Assembly: GCF_001723175.1 (NCBI RefSeq)
Contig: NC_064655.1
Coordinates: forward strand, 2,604,001-2,668,000
DNA: 64,000 nt
Direction: 5' to 3'
Source: Penicillium oxalicum
Lineage: Eukaryota; Ascomycota; Eurotiomycetes; Eurotiales; Aspergillaceae
Part shown: positions 12,247 through 22,576 of the stretch, one piece after another
Layout: every line of letters starts with the position of its first letter
How positions within the stretch are numbered: position 1 is the stretch's first letter
The notes under the pieces: model-generated
What the model saw: only the letters and a program-made list of their open reading frames with translations
What the model was told of the DNA's origin: nothing
Databases searched by the model: none
Translations under genes and position numbers: made by a program

Positions 12247-13287
12247 TTTTCTAACTCCCTCCCTCAAAAAATTGAGGAAGCTCGAGTGATCCGGCTGGGA
12301 ACGGCTTCAGGAGCTTCGAACGGGTGAATGAAATCTAGTTTGAGGAGTAATGTAGAATTGACGAGCTCAGCGTCAGCCTCCGAAATGGCTCAGCAGCTCA
12401 TCCATGTCATGCCTGAACTGGAGAGAGCAAGATCGATTCTGGAGACAGACGTGCAGTTTGCAAAGCTGATCGATGATCGAACTTCGAGCTTCCCCCTCCG
12501 TTTCAATTATAAACCGGTGGAAGGAGTCGAGCATTGGCATGTGAAATACCATCCCACAAGAAGATGGGAATCGATTGCCCACCACAGATCCAACATCGGA
12601 CAAGATCAAAAAAAAATTAATAATTTCAAAGCCCGAGAGCAGCGGGGAAAATTAGGTATGCTGTGTCTGACTCTGCCCAGCTCCGTCTGGCTCAGTCTGG
12701 CGCTGTCCAGCGCCGTTGAGCTCCCTCGTAACTCAACATTATGCCCGTCTCGGTTTAGTTTCCTGTTGGTGGCAGACTGGTGGGCCTTCAAGTGCAGATC
12801 AAGTCTGACATACAACAAATCATCGCGACTCACGACGCTTGCGACACACGGGGGAACTGGTCCGTGGTTGATTAGGCAGTCCGATAAGATCAGGCCATGA
12901 ATCCCGGCCTATGCCGAGTATAAGTGAGAGGCGGTACGCTAGATCCTGGCAAGATGCATAGTGACATACAAAATGATTCTTGGAAATCACGGAGACGTCA
13001 GTGGTATTTATTTTTCTCAACGTTCAAAAAAAAAACCCTGATCCGTTCAGTTGGCCCAGAAAAGATGTTGATTCAGAGTACGGCCCTGGAGACTTGTGCT
13101 GGATCGGGGAAGCGGCCGCCTGCAATCGAGCGATAAGCAGATAAGATAAAGGATCCGCCTTTATCGCACGTGGACACGCGTGGCGCCTCAAACACACGCG
13201 CCTCATTTCTTGACGATCGCAGCACGACGTCAAGAGAGTTAAGGGCCCAACCACATATTGCACCCCACACACCGCACCGTCGCCATC
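12247..13287. other. Divergent promoter region with GATA cluster
   Basis: About 1 kb between the Zn2Cys6 gene and the AT-hook gene, transcribed apart. No coding segment is supported. The notable content is four GATA-factor-type sites at 13132-13165, 120-155 bp before the downstream start codon. Confidence 0.6.
13132..13165. promoter_or_regulatory. Cluster of four GATA-factor motifs
   Basis: GATAAG at 13132 and 13140, GATAAA at 13145, and TTTATC (GATAAA on the minus strand) at 13160. Fungal GATA regulators such as AreA recognise HGATAR and favour closely paired sites. Binding is inferred. Confidence 0.5.
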
Positions 13288-14808
13288 ATGCCTCGTCCTG
13301 CGGCCAAGCGGAATCGCTCACTGAAAGCAATCCAAGTGACTAGATCAAAGGCCGCACAGGAGGAGCCGGCGTCTGCTGAACCCAGCGACGTCCCTGCGCC
13401 CCGATCCCCCTCGGCCGAAAACGCGTCCAAAGGCCCAAAGCGCGCACTTCGAAGTCAGACGCCCTTGGCGCAACGAAACGAGAATGCCATTGCTTCATCG
13501 CCTGGGGGTGATCAGCTCGGTACGGGAAGTCGACCCGGGACGGGCAGTCGGCCACCAACCCGATCGCGAGGATATTCCTCGACACTTTCTCTCGCGGGGC
13601 GCAAAGGTGACACGGGCTCACGCATCCCCGGGACGCCTGGCTTTGAGAACTCTGTCCTAGGAAACTTTCGACGACGCCCGCGACAGCAGAGTATTCTTCA
13701 TATGATGCAGGCGGAGGACGACACGCTGGAGCTGGAGGATGACGATTTATTGGGGGGGCTCAGTCCCGAGGATGAATCAACAACACCCCTCCGGATTCCT
13801 CGGGGTAAATCGCTGCTGATCTCCCAGGACGATACCTTACAGACGCCGTCGAAATCCACACCTTCATCTCCGGGGTCACGAAAGCGCAGGCGGTCTGCTG
13901 AAGAGCAGATGATCGAGGTTCAAGTACCTCAGTCGCCCTCAGTGGTGATCAATAATTCCGTGGTCGAGACGGTGGCAGATACGCCAAATACGACGCAAAT
14001 CCCGCAAAGCCAGTCTATTCCGCCAAGTCAAACCATCCCACAATCGCAAACGTCTGATCTGTACCAGAGTACACCGCAGCCTCTACGGTTTGCCGATATT
14101 CTGAGTCAAACCATGCTTCCTCCCGCCAGCAGTCCGATGAGCTCAATCGCGGTCACCCCCGGTTCACCTGCAGCGCCCGTTCAGAAGGGTCGGCGAGGGA
14201 GGAAACCGCGAGACCTTGCACATCTATCGACTGCAATATTACAAGAAAAGGCACTTCCACGACGGCGTAAACCTCGCCGTCGAGGCCGCACGCTGGGTGA
14301 ATATGAAGTACCCAGCGATGAGGAGGAGGATGGCGATGAAGACGGTCATGGGAGCGATGAGGCCATCCACCATGCGGCATCGGATGATGAGGACGAGCTC
14401 AACCACCAACCTACGAGACGGACACGGCGGAGTGGTGGCTCCGCCAAACTAAAGCCTCTCGGGAACGCGCGTGATAAATCGAGACTGAACAGTCCCACCA
14501 AGACGAGAACCCGATCCAAGTCAGCGCCACGAGGAAAATCCGTGGAAGCCCAGGGATCTGTGCGGCGTTCGCGATCAAGAAAAAGCGTAGGCACGGATAA
14601 GGAGAATAATGCACAGGTGCCATCTCGATCATCATCCCCCTTGTCCTCTCCGCCTGAATCGGATGGATCAGATTCTGAACCAGAAGCCGAAATTGAAAAG
14701 GCGCCTCGCCGTATTGTGAGCGCAGAACTACGCGCCGCGGTGGAGAAATTCAAAGAGGTGGATCAGTGGCAGATGGAGTTTGAGGATGTCTCTGGGTCGG
14801 AGGAATAA
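13288..14808 (+). CDS. AT-hook, KEN-box nuclear protein of unknown function
   Basis: Single exon, 506 residues. The start is at 13288 in the context CCATCATG; an in-frame Met ten codons earlier is in poorer context. The protein is mostly disordered, basic and Ser/Pro-rich. Visible elements: a block near residues 118-150 containing FRRRPRQQSIL followed by an acidic stretch (EDDTLELEDDDLL); an AT-hook core GRRGRKPR at about 301-308, with a second basic block (RRRKPRRRGR) at about 320-331; an acidic DEEEDGDEDG run; a KEN sequence at 438-440; and a compact C-terminus with DQWQMEFEDVS. The AT hook implies minor-groove DNA binding and KEN suggests turnover by APC/C. Both are inferences. I do not recognise a named orthologue; a sororin-like cohesin regulator is one possibility. 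Confidence 0.8.
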   Translation: MPRPAAKRNRSLKAIQVTRSKAAQEEPASAEPSDVPAPRSPSAENASKGPKRALRSQTPLAQRNENAIASSPGGDQLGTGSRPGTGSRPPTRSRGYSSTLSLAGRKGDTGSRIPGTPGFENSVLGNFRRRPRQQSILHMMQAEDDTLELEDDDLLGGLSPEDESTTPLRIPRGKSLLISQDDTLQTPSKSTPSSPGSRKRRRSAEEQMIEVQVPQSPSVVINNSVVETVADTPNTTQIPQSQSIPPSQTIPQSQTSDLYQSTPQPLRFADILSQTMLPPASSPMSSIAVTPGSPAAPVQKGRRGRKPRDLAHLSTAILQEKALPRRRKPRRRGRTLGEYEVPSDEEEDGDEDGHGSDEAIHHAASDDEDELNHQPTRRTRRSGGSAKLKPLGNARDKSRLNSPTKTRTRSKSAPRGKSVEAQGSVRRSRSRKSVGTDKENNAQVPSRSSSPLSSPPESDGSDSEPEAEIEKAPRRIVSAELRAAVEKFKEVDQWQMEFEDVSGSEE

Positions 14809-15341
14809 CGGCTGCTATAATTAATCATTTAGCCGCATTTTTCTTTTTCGCAGATATGACATTGATGTGTGATGCGAGATTGTTATTATTATTATGATCA
14901 TTATTTCCTTAATTCAAAAGAAGCCATCTCTCAGTACACTGGAAAGATGATAGATTTGTGGATTCATTCAAGGACCAAGCGTACGGTGCTCTCCTGCACG
15001 TTACGACCTACTGCTTGTAGTCTGGATGTATTGACGTACTGACGCGTGCCTCAGCGCTTCCATTGCCGATGGTTTCTGGAGCTGTCGGCTGTCGACTGTC
15101 AACCGTCAATAGCCGGGACCCAGTCGGCGCTGCCTGAATGGCCAGTTGGAGAAGCAGCCCCGCAGTCTGCCACACGCCAGCAGAACGGAACCCCGCGGCG
15201 CCGACGGGAAGCAATCTTGTGGAACGTGACAAGTGTGTCCAACGGTTGCCCTCTTTTTTTTTCTCTCTTTGTTTTGTGTTGGATTCTTTGCAACTATCAA
15301 CCATTTACACTCAGAGTCGAGAGTGATCCAGTTCGTTAAAT
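14809..15341. other. 3' flank and PepP promoter
   Basis: AT-rich 3' flank with repeated ATTATTATT (about 14880-14910), then a region with short repeated CTGTCGGCTGTCGACTGTC-like words (15075-15110), and a CT-rich leader (15250-15280) before the start at 15342. No gene seen. Confidence 0.55.
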
Positions 15342-17027
15342 ATGGCGTCCGTCGATCAGATCCTCGCGGGGAAGTATCCTGGCAAGGCGCATGCACGCCG
15401 CGTCGCCCAGATGCTGAAAGAGAAGCATGGCGATGCGGGTATGATTTACCTCGAGGCTCAAAGAACTCGGATGATTGAGGACAGTGACGAGGCCATGCAC
15501 TTCCGGTATGTCATATCCAGATGAGTTATAGTACCCAGCTTCATCCACTTTCATTTTTGTTACCTTTGGGCCAATCGCTCGAGGGTCGAATAGATTGTTC
15601 TCGAGTGGGGTTCTTTGTTGTCGCGGTTTTCACATAGGAATACAACGCTCACTTTCCTCAATTTCTATTCTAGCCAGCGTCGCCCTTTCTTCTACTTCAC
15701 CGGCTGTAACGAGCCCGATGCCGCAGTCGTCTACGACGTCAAAAAAGACCAGCTTACCCTCTTCATTGCTCCCATTGACCCCGAATCAGTCATCTGGTCC
15801 GGTCTGCCCTTATCCCCCGAACAAGCCAAGGCGCTCTACGACGTCGACGCCGTGCAGTACACCAATGAGGTGAACTCCACCCTGGCATCCATCGCCTCGG
15901 CCCAAGAGGGCAAGACCGTCGCCTTTGCTATCGACCAACAAGTCTCCGAGGGGATCAACTTTGCCGGCTTTGCGCAAACGAATCTCTCCGTCTTGAAGGA
16001 TGTCATTGGAGACGCGCGTGTGGTCAAAGACGCTTATGAGATTGCTCTGCTGCGAAAGGCCAACGATATCTCGACGCTGGGCCACATCGCCTGTATGAAG
16101 GCGGCTGGCAAGGCGAGCAATGAGCGTGAAGTTGAGGCCGAGTTTATCAAGACGTGCATTGCCCACGGGGCGAGGGAAATGTCGTATCATCCTATTTTCG
16201 CAGCGGGTGAGAATGGAGCCACGCTACACTATGTCAAGAATGACGACAGTTTCTTCTACGCGGCGACGACCTCGGACCCCAGTCTGCAAGGACAGCGAAA
16301 GGGGAGCCTGCTGATCGACGCTGGCGGCGAGTATCAGACCTATTGCGCTGACATCACTCGTGTGGTGCCCCTGGCGGGACGGTTTCCCGAGGAAGCGCGC
16401 CAGATCTACGAGATTGTGCTCGAGATGCAGACGCAGTGCATTGCCATGCTGAAGGAGGGTGTCCTCTGGGACGATGTGCATGCGTTGGCGCACCGGGTCG
16501 CGATCAAGGGCCTGTTGAAATTGGGCATTCTCCAGGCGACGAGGAGGAAATTTTCCAGAAGCGTGTCAGCGTGGCTTTCTTCCCGCATGGTCTGGGCCAC
16601 TATCTGGGTATGGATACTCACGATACGGGTGGTAACCCGAACTATAACGATGAGGACAAGATGTTCCGCTTCCTGCGAACTCGGGGCAAGCTTCCCGCTG
16701 GATCGGTCATTACCGTCGAACCGGGGGTGAGTAAAGTCTTTTCTCGTTTCCCTTCTCTCTCTCTCTCTCTCTCGTTGTTGGGGAGGTCTTCTTCCCTCTA
16801 CCATATCCCAGACTAACGCCTGTGCAGATCTACTTTTGCCGCTTCATCATCGATCCCGTTTTGGAATCGCCCGAACTCGGCAAGTACATCAACACGAGGT
16901 ACTGGAGCGCTACTGGCGCGTGGGTGGAGTGCGCATCGAAGACAATGTGCACGTCACCAAGGATGGCCCTGATAATTTGACTTCGGCGCCCAAGGCGATT
17001 GCCGAGGTGGAGAGTTTGGCGCAATAA
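15342..17027 (+). CDS. pepP: Xaa-Pro aminopeptidase PepP, two apparent frameshifts
   Basis: M24B metallopeptidase that releases residues N-terminal to proline, normally a dimanganese enzyme of the cytosol. Exons 15342-15505, 15674-16726 and 16828-17027. The N-terminal AMP_N domain includes [12 protein letters not shown]. Metal ligands seen in order: two Asp in LLIDAGG and ADITR, His in [12 protein letters not shown], Glu in VITVEPG, Glu in VRIEDN. Reading must move to another frame twice, at about 16534-16540 (after KLGIL, before DEEEIF) and at about 16893-16900 (after KYINT, before VLERYW). Each shift looks like one missing base. Adding two bases gives 472 residues, the usual family length. 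As written, a protein from the first frame would stop near 16730 and lose three metal ligands. No intron can explain either shift, because the flanking residues are conserved. Confidence 0.88.
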
Positions 17028-17340
17028 AAAGCACCTTGATAGATTCGGGAAAGGGAATCTCCCCCGAAAAAAACAGACATTTGATCTAGATCTACGGATT
17101 GGGCAGTCTTTCGCCGAACAGAGCCAACCATAGCATCACCCGCTGCCCGACAAACATGCATCGGAGTTGATGGCGGCGGTGGGGAACGAAGAACAATACG
17201 ATCAAGGAACCCAGTACTCTTATTGTGTCTGTGTTTAACCTCTCTAGAAACTCGATTCGGTTCACATGGCAATTGAAAAAAAAAATCGGTCGTAGATCAT
17301 GTATGCATAAATTGAGAGAACGTGCCGGGTCTGATGCTGA
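17028..17340. other. Convergent 3' spacer
   Basis: About 310 bp between the stop codons of two converging genes. Nothing recognisable. Confidence 0.6.
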
Positions 17341-18549
17341 TCATTTTTCGCCCGCCCGCAGACGCTTTCGACCTCGTGGCGTCGACTCCGTCGGTTCCCC
17401 TGGACCAGACTTCTCCTTGCGATCCATCAAGATCTTCAACACGTCCGAGGTAAACTCAGGAACCTCCAAGCACATACTGTGCCAATCATCCTGCACCTCG
17501 TGGCGAAGCAAATGGCCGCGCGACGCCCAGTACGACGCCACCGGTCGACGAATCGTGGAGTCCTCGACCGAGGTGTGCGTGTAGACGTAGCGCGCGTAGG
17601 CCAACTCGCCCCGCGGAGTGCCATTGACACGATGGATCTTGGTATGAGCGAGGGTCTTGAGCGCGGGAAGACCCAATTTCTCGGCTAATGTGTAGACGCG
17701 CGCGTGTTGCAACAGTTCTTCGCCGGTCCGGTCGACTGCGCCTTCGGGTTCGACTGAGGCGGTGGGGGATTCGTCTTGCGACACGGAGTAGTCGCGTGTG
17801 TATTCGAATTGAAGGAAGCAGCCAAAGGCTTCGACATTTTCCTCGGGGAGATCGATGCGACGCTGGTGAATGATGGAAAAAGGGCTAGTATTCACGAGAG
17901 ATTGCTTGAAAGGGGGAAAGGGAAGGAGAGGGGCATTTTTTCCCAACATGCAGATGCAGCGCGCATCGGAATTGACCCCCTCTTTCAAGGATGAGAAAAA
18001 CGTACGTTTACTGATCCGTCGAACTTGTCGACATATTCGGTGAGGTAGGGTGAATCCAAGAGCAGTGCCTGATGCGCAGTCAACATCTGCGCCTGGTTGC
18101 CTTGGCCGATGTAGATTTCGACAATTGGAGATGTCAGAAAACTAAGGGGAAAAAAAGGTCAGTGATGTGTGAATGGGTCCTGTCGGCCCTGGCGCTGCGA
18201 CGGCCAGGGGGTTGTTTGCGCCATTGCGGTTCGCAGGAGGGGGAAGGGTCGATGGTGAAGTGTTTTGACTCGATCGCATCACCATTTTGACGGCGAAGAG
18301 ACAGAGGGTCAGGGGGGGAAAGAACAACGGGAATGACCCCATGGATGGATCGCACAGGACTCACTCGAGGAATTTGAAGCCGGCGCTCTTCTTGGGCGCA
18401 GGGGTTGGCGGCGCCGGTTGGCTTTGCGCCGGCTCGTTAGGCGCATCTTCAAGGATGGTATCCTCCGTCACGACCGCGGTCTCGGTCTCGGTCTGAGTCT
18501 GAGTCTGAGTCTGAGTCTGAGGGATGGAAGTCTCCTGAGTGCCGGTCAT
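17341..18549 (-). CDS. BTB/POZ domain protein
   Basis: Exons 18549-18365, 18141-18012 and 17862-17341 give 278 residues. The start at 18549 opens a Thr/Gln repeat (TQTQTQ-TETETE) coded by a GTCTGA-type microsatellite, then a disordered Pro/Ala linker. The BTB fold covers about residues 60-160: LTSPIVEIYIG, then AHQALLLDSPYLTEY, then LPEENVEAFGCFLQFEYT. This is the fungal short-BTB pattern, in which a C-terminal helical part (EELLQHARVYTLAEKLGLPALK) follows and no kelch or MATH domain is present. Such proteins usually dimerise or act as Cullin-3 adaptors. The C-terminus is basic (RGRKRLRAGEK) and could be a nuclear signal. Partner unknown. Confidence 0.88.
18479..18520. repeat. In-frame GTCTGA microsatellite
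   Basis: Five perfect GTCTGA units plus degenerate GTCTCG units inside the first exon of the BTB gene. They encode the alternating Gln/Thr then Glu/Thr stretch. The six-base unit preserves frame, so copy number can vary without disrupting the gene. Confidence 0.85.
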
Positions 18550-19835
18550 TTTGACCTCGTTGGAGGTCGAGGTCGTGGTGGTTGTGGTGTTTTGTGCCGT
18601 GGGAGTGTCCGTGCCGGCCACTTCGACTTGGGGATTATCCTCTATGCTGGGCGATGGATCTCGATTGGAGATGATAATGAAATAGACGGAGGTGGAGAAG
18701 TATGGAGGAGCGTGAGGAGACGCAGCTGAAGAGGGCTGGTGAGAGCTGCAGCGCTGTCGGCCTGGAGAGCTGGAGTTTAATGAGAGACGATCCTCTCCAC
18801 TCCACATGAGCTCTAGTCTTGCTGAGTAGAGTACAGTCCATCACTCCGGTATCTAGGATTTACTACCCGCGTACTGGTGGCTCCTAGCTACTTTTTGGCT
18901 CAGATGATGATATGAGATGCACTGAATAGGAGGCGTGACCATGAGAACCGAATATTCTACGATAGTCGCAGCTTTTAGCAGTGTCATCAAAGTAGTTATA
19001 TTGTAGGTTTCCGAGTGACCATCGTTCTTGGCGTTGAACGATCATGTGACCGTGCTGCTTTGATTGGGTGTGTTTATACATCTCCCGTCGATCGCGATGA
19101 GTTCAAGGACACTCGACCTCGAATTCAGTTTGTTGGCGTGAGGAAATTGATTGGCAGCAAGAATCATACCTGATGTTGTCACTGCCTTGTCCACATGACA
19201 GCCGGAACTCTCGGTTCCCAACCGGCACCGAACGGGGGGGATCATCCTCTCAATCCATGAGATGATTTCTCCCACAATGATCCTCTTCTATCGAGTCTAT
19301 TTCGACCCGCTCCCTCAAATTGACTTTCGGAACTCGGCGATTCGGGCTTCCATCCTTCGTTCCTTTTTCTTCCGCCGGCGTGATCGCCCTTTTCCATGTG
19401 GAAGAGTCAGCGGCAGCCATTCACCGCATCACCACCGTCTCTTGGCCGTCCGACCTATGTCGAGGCCCGGGCTCCCAACGCTCAGATTCTTGGATCCTCT
19501 GGGCCATCTTTGCTTGGTCACTTTGTCTCCTCTGTTGTTCCCTTTGGAGGGGGTTGATGTCATCGGTGGGCCGGCTTGGCCGCTTGCCACGAGGATCCGA
19601 ACCTGCCGAAACCGACGATCTCCAGTTCGGTCAGCCCTATCTATGGGGATCCACGCGGGCGGGCAGTCCAGGTACATAAAGACCAGGAGGCCCAAGTTTG
19701 AAAGAGGAGATATGACGCATGTCAGAAAAAGAAGGTCTATACACTGACGGTGGTAGCTGCCACGACTACTCACTGCTCCAAGCTCACACGACCCTGTCGC
19801 GTCAACCGTGAATGCTTGATTGAGGATCGATCGCC
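18550..19835. other. Divergent promoter region, no gene supported
   Basis: About 1.3 kb between the BTB gene and the sterol acyltransferase gene. Overlapping open frames of 120-160 codons around 19262-19914 occur on both strands without recognisable motifs, so they are not called. The part from 19300 on is CT-rich on the plus strand. Confidence 0.55.
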
Positions 19836-22120
19836 ATGAGCGACGGAATGACACTGGCGATGGATGCGCCTCTTCCGCCATCTCCACCCAACGCTGATTC
19901 TCCATCCCTGGCAAGTAGTGGCGGATGGAGTGAAGATTGTCACTTCAACAGTGATGATCGCCAATCGCTTCACAAGAGACGATCCAGCGTCTCTCTTCAA
20001 CTCCAGAAAACCGACCAGGGAAATCAATTCATCCTCACCGCTACCGACGCAGCACTTCTCCGGGAGATCCTTCACGAAGCTGCCCTCACCGAGGGTTTAT
20101 CATCGTCGGTGGGCAGCAGTGGAGCCGGAACCGGAGGCGCAGGTGCCAATGATGGTGACAAAGGGACCAGCCCGCGTAAATATCGCTTCCCCTTTCGGGA
20201 TTTTCAATTCACCCAGCAGCGAAGTGTCTTTGATCGACAGAATGCGTCCTCGGCCTCGTCGCCGTTTCATGGGTTCTTCACCCTCTTTTGGCTTGGGGTG
20301 GCGATGATGGTGATCAAGGTGGCTGCCAATAATTATCGAGCCTTTGGAACCCCCTTTGGCAGAACAGAGATTATCGATCTGATGCTCAGTCGGGATCTGT
20401 TGGTGTTGGGTATCACAGACTTTGTGATGTGTTGGTCGACCATCTTTTGCTGGGGGTTCCAGCGGATGATTTTCGGAGGGTGGGTGCAGTGGAGTGGTTG
20501 GGGATGGATTATTCAAAATGTAGGTTGATGCCCTCGAGGGGTTTTTCCGACCCCCATGGCTTTTGACTCTTTTCTTTTTTTTTCTTTTACTCCGTCTTCG
20601 TCTGTGAAAACCAGCCCGTGAGATCGATAGACTAACCTTGAGACGGGGGGGGATGCGGTGGTTCAGATATGGCAAACCCTGTACCTGGCCGGGTTTATCT
20701 GGTGGACATATCATCGAGACTGGCCATGGACACATACGGTCTTTATGGTCCTGCACTGCTTGACCATGTTGATGAAACAACATAGCTACGCTTCTTTTAA
20801 TGGGTACTGTACGTCGATGGGAGACCGACCCCCAAAACGAAGGCTCTTTGACGGCTCCTTTTTTCTTTCTTTTCTTCGAAAATGCACCCGAGCTAATCAT
20901 CCACAGTGTCTGAGCTCTACAAGAAGCGCCGTTTACTGCAAGGCCGCCTCAAACGTCTCGAGGACATGGGTGCGAATGACCCTCCTCATGACCAAACACC
21001 TCTGCGAGCCATGATCACCCCCTCTGCGGAGGAGCTCGTCTCAACTTATACATCCCTCAAGAGTCAGCCCCCCCGGCGTGGTTCCGCCGACTACACGGGT
21101 ATTCACGCCACCCGCGATGCGGACCATCTGTTATCCCTCTCCGCAACCATTGACCAGCGGACTACCCTGAACTCGGCGCAACTAGACACTCTCAAGAGTC
21201 TCCTGATCCGCGAGATTGACGTCCTGTCCGAGGGCCTGCGGGCCGGTATGCGCCAACGAGCCAGTATCCGCGGAACTTGAGCGCTGGGAACTTTTGCGAG
21301 TTTTTGATGCTGCCCACTCTGGTGTATGAATTGGAATACCCTCGCACGGAGAGCATTGACTGGGGATACGTGGTGGAGAAGGTGATTGCCACCTTTGCGA
21401 CCATCTTCGTGATGATCGTCGTGTCGCAGTACTGGATCTATCCGGTGGTGATGCGCACGGTACAGATGAAAGAGCAAGGGTGGACAGTGCAGCAACGACT
21501 GCGGGAATTTCCCTGGGTGCTGAGTGACTTGCTCTTCCCATTTATGATGGAGTATCTGCTGGCGTTTTATGTGATTTGGGAGTGTGTGGTGAGTCCTATT
21601 CTTCCCCCCTCCCCCTCTGGGCTTCCAGTTCTCTGCCTTGCGAGTCCATGAAAGATGGGCTGTGTTGACGCGTCTCTAACTTTCTTTCCTGTTTTTTTTT
21701 TCATGATCTTATCAGCTCAATGCCCTGGCTGAAATCACCCGATTCGCTGATCGAGGCTTCTACGCCGACTGGTGGAATTCAGTCTCGTGGGATCAATTTG
21801 CGCGAGACTGGAATCGACCGGTCCACAACTTTCTGCTCCGGCACGTCTACCACAGTTCCATCAGTTCCTTTCATCTGTCGAAAGTGTCGGCCAGTCTGGT
21901 GACCTTTTTGCTCTCGGCCTGTGTGCACGAACTGATCATGCTGTGTATCTTTCGCCGGCTACGGGGGTATCTATTGATCCTGCAGATGATGCAGTTGCCG
22001 TTGGTGTGGTTAAGTCGGACGAGGGTCCTACGGGGCAGACGGTTGGTGGGCAATGTGTTTTTCTGGTTGGGCATCTTTACAGGGCCGAGTCTGCTGTGCA
22101 GTCTATATTTGATTATATAA
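19836..22120 (+). CDS. ARE2: Sterol O-acyltransferase (MBOAT family), one apparent frameshift
   Basis: Integral ER enzyme that esterifies ergosterol with fatty acyl-CoA for storage in lipid droplets. Exons 19836-20519, 20667-20808, 20907-21588 and 21716-22120. The N-terminal 110 residues are cytosolic and disordered. Membrane segments then begin at FHGFFTLFWLGVAMMVI. Exon 3 has the cytosolic loop, then YPRNLSAGNF and VYELEYPR. Exon 4 carries the family signature FYADWWNS and the catalytic His in ACVHELIM. Between about 21240 and 21262 the frame must change: GLRAG reads in one frame and PTSQYPRNL in the next, as if one base were missing near the GGTAT at 21245-21249. With one added base the length is 637 residues, normal for the family. 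As written, the first frame stops at 21278-21280. Confidence 0.88.
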
Positions 22121-22576
22121 CGATGGTAGATCAGCGCAGTCACTGCGAGACATGGATCTTACTTGGTTTTGGGGGGGGGGTTGTCGTTTTTTTATGAATA
22201 TGATCAATGGCGCATACTTCCAGGATTCATCCATGCTTGAGAGATTGCTTCAGCACTTGTACTGTAGTCGGGTGAGTATCAAGTGCTCCTCGAGGCGAAC
22301 CGGAGATAACGAGGCTGTCACGACTATCGCAGCATCATGATTTGGTTTCTCCATCGGATCTTTTAACTCCGTAATCCCCGCACCGTCCCCGCACCGGTTG
22401 TGATCTCATTCTTGTAGCCTTTTAAACGAAGCGATTCTACATATCTCAGGGAACAATTCACTCTTGCTGTTTTTTCTTCTCCTAATTTTCCATTCTTCCC
22501 CCTATTCGACCAACGAGTACCCCTATTTGCTCAGAAATCCTCCAAAGCTTTCTTTCTACTCCAAACGATCCACAAA
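22121..22576. other. Intergenic spacer and leader
   Basis: 456 bp between two plus-strand genes. The end (22460-22570) is CT-rich, as in a leader. No gene seen. Confidence 0.55.

Noticed and set aside
19262..19914. Open frames of about 120-160 codons before the sterol acyltransferase
   Set aside because: They occur on both strands, with no recognisable protein features; the region fits a promoter or leader.
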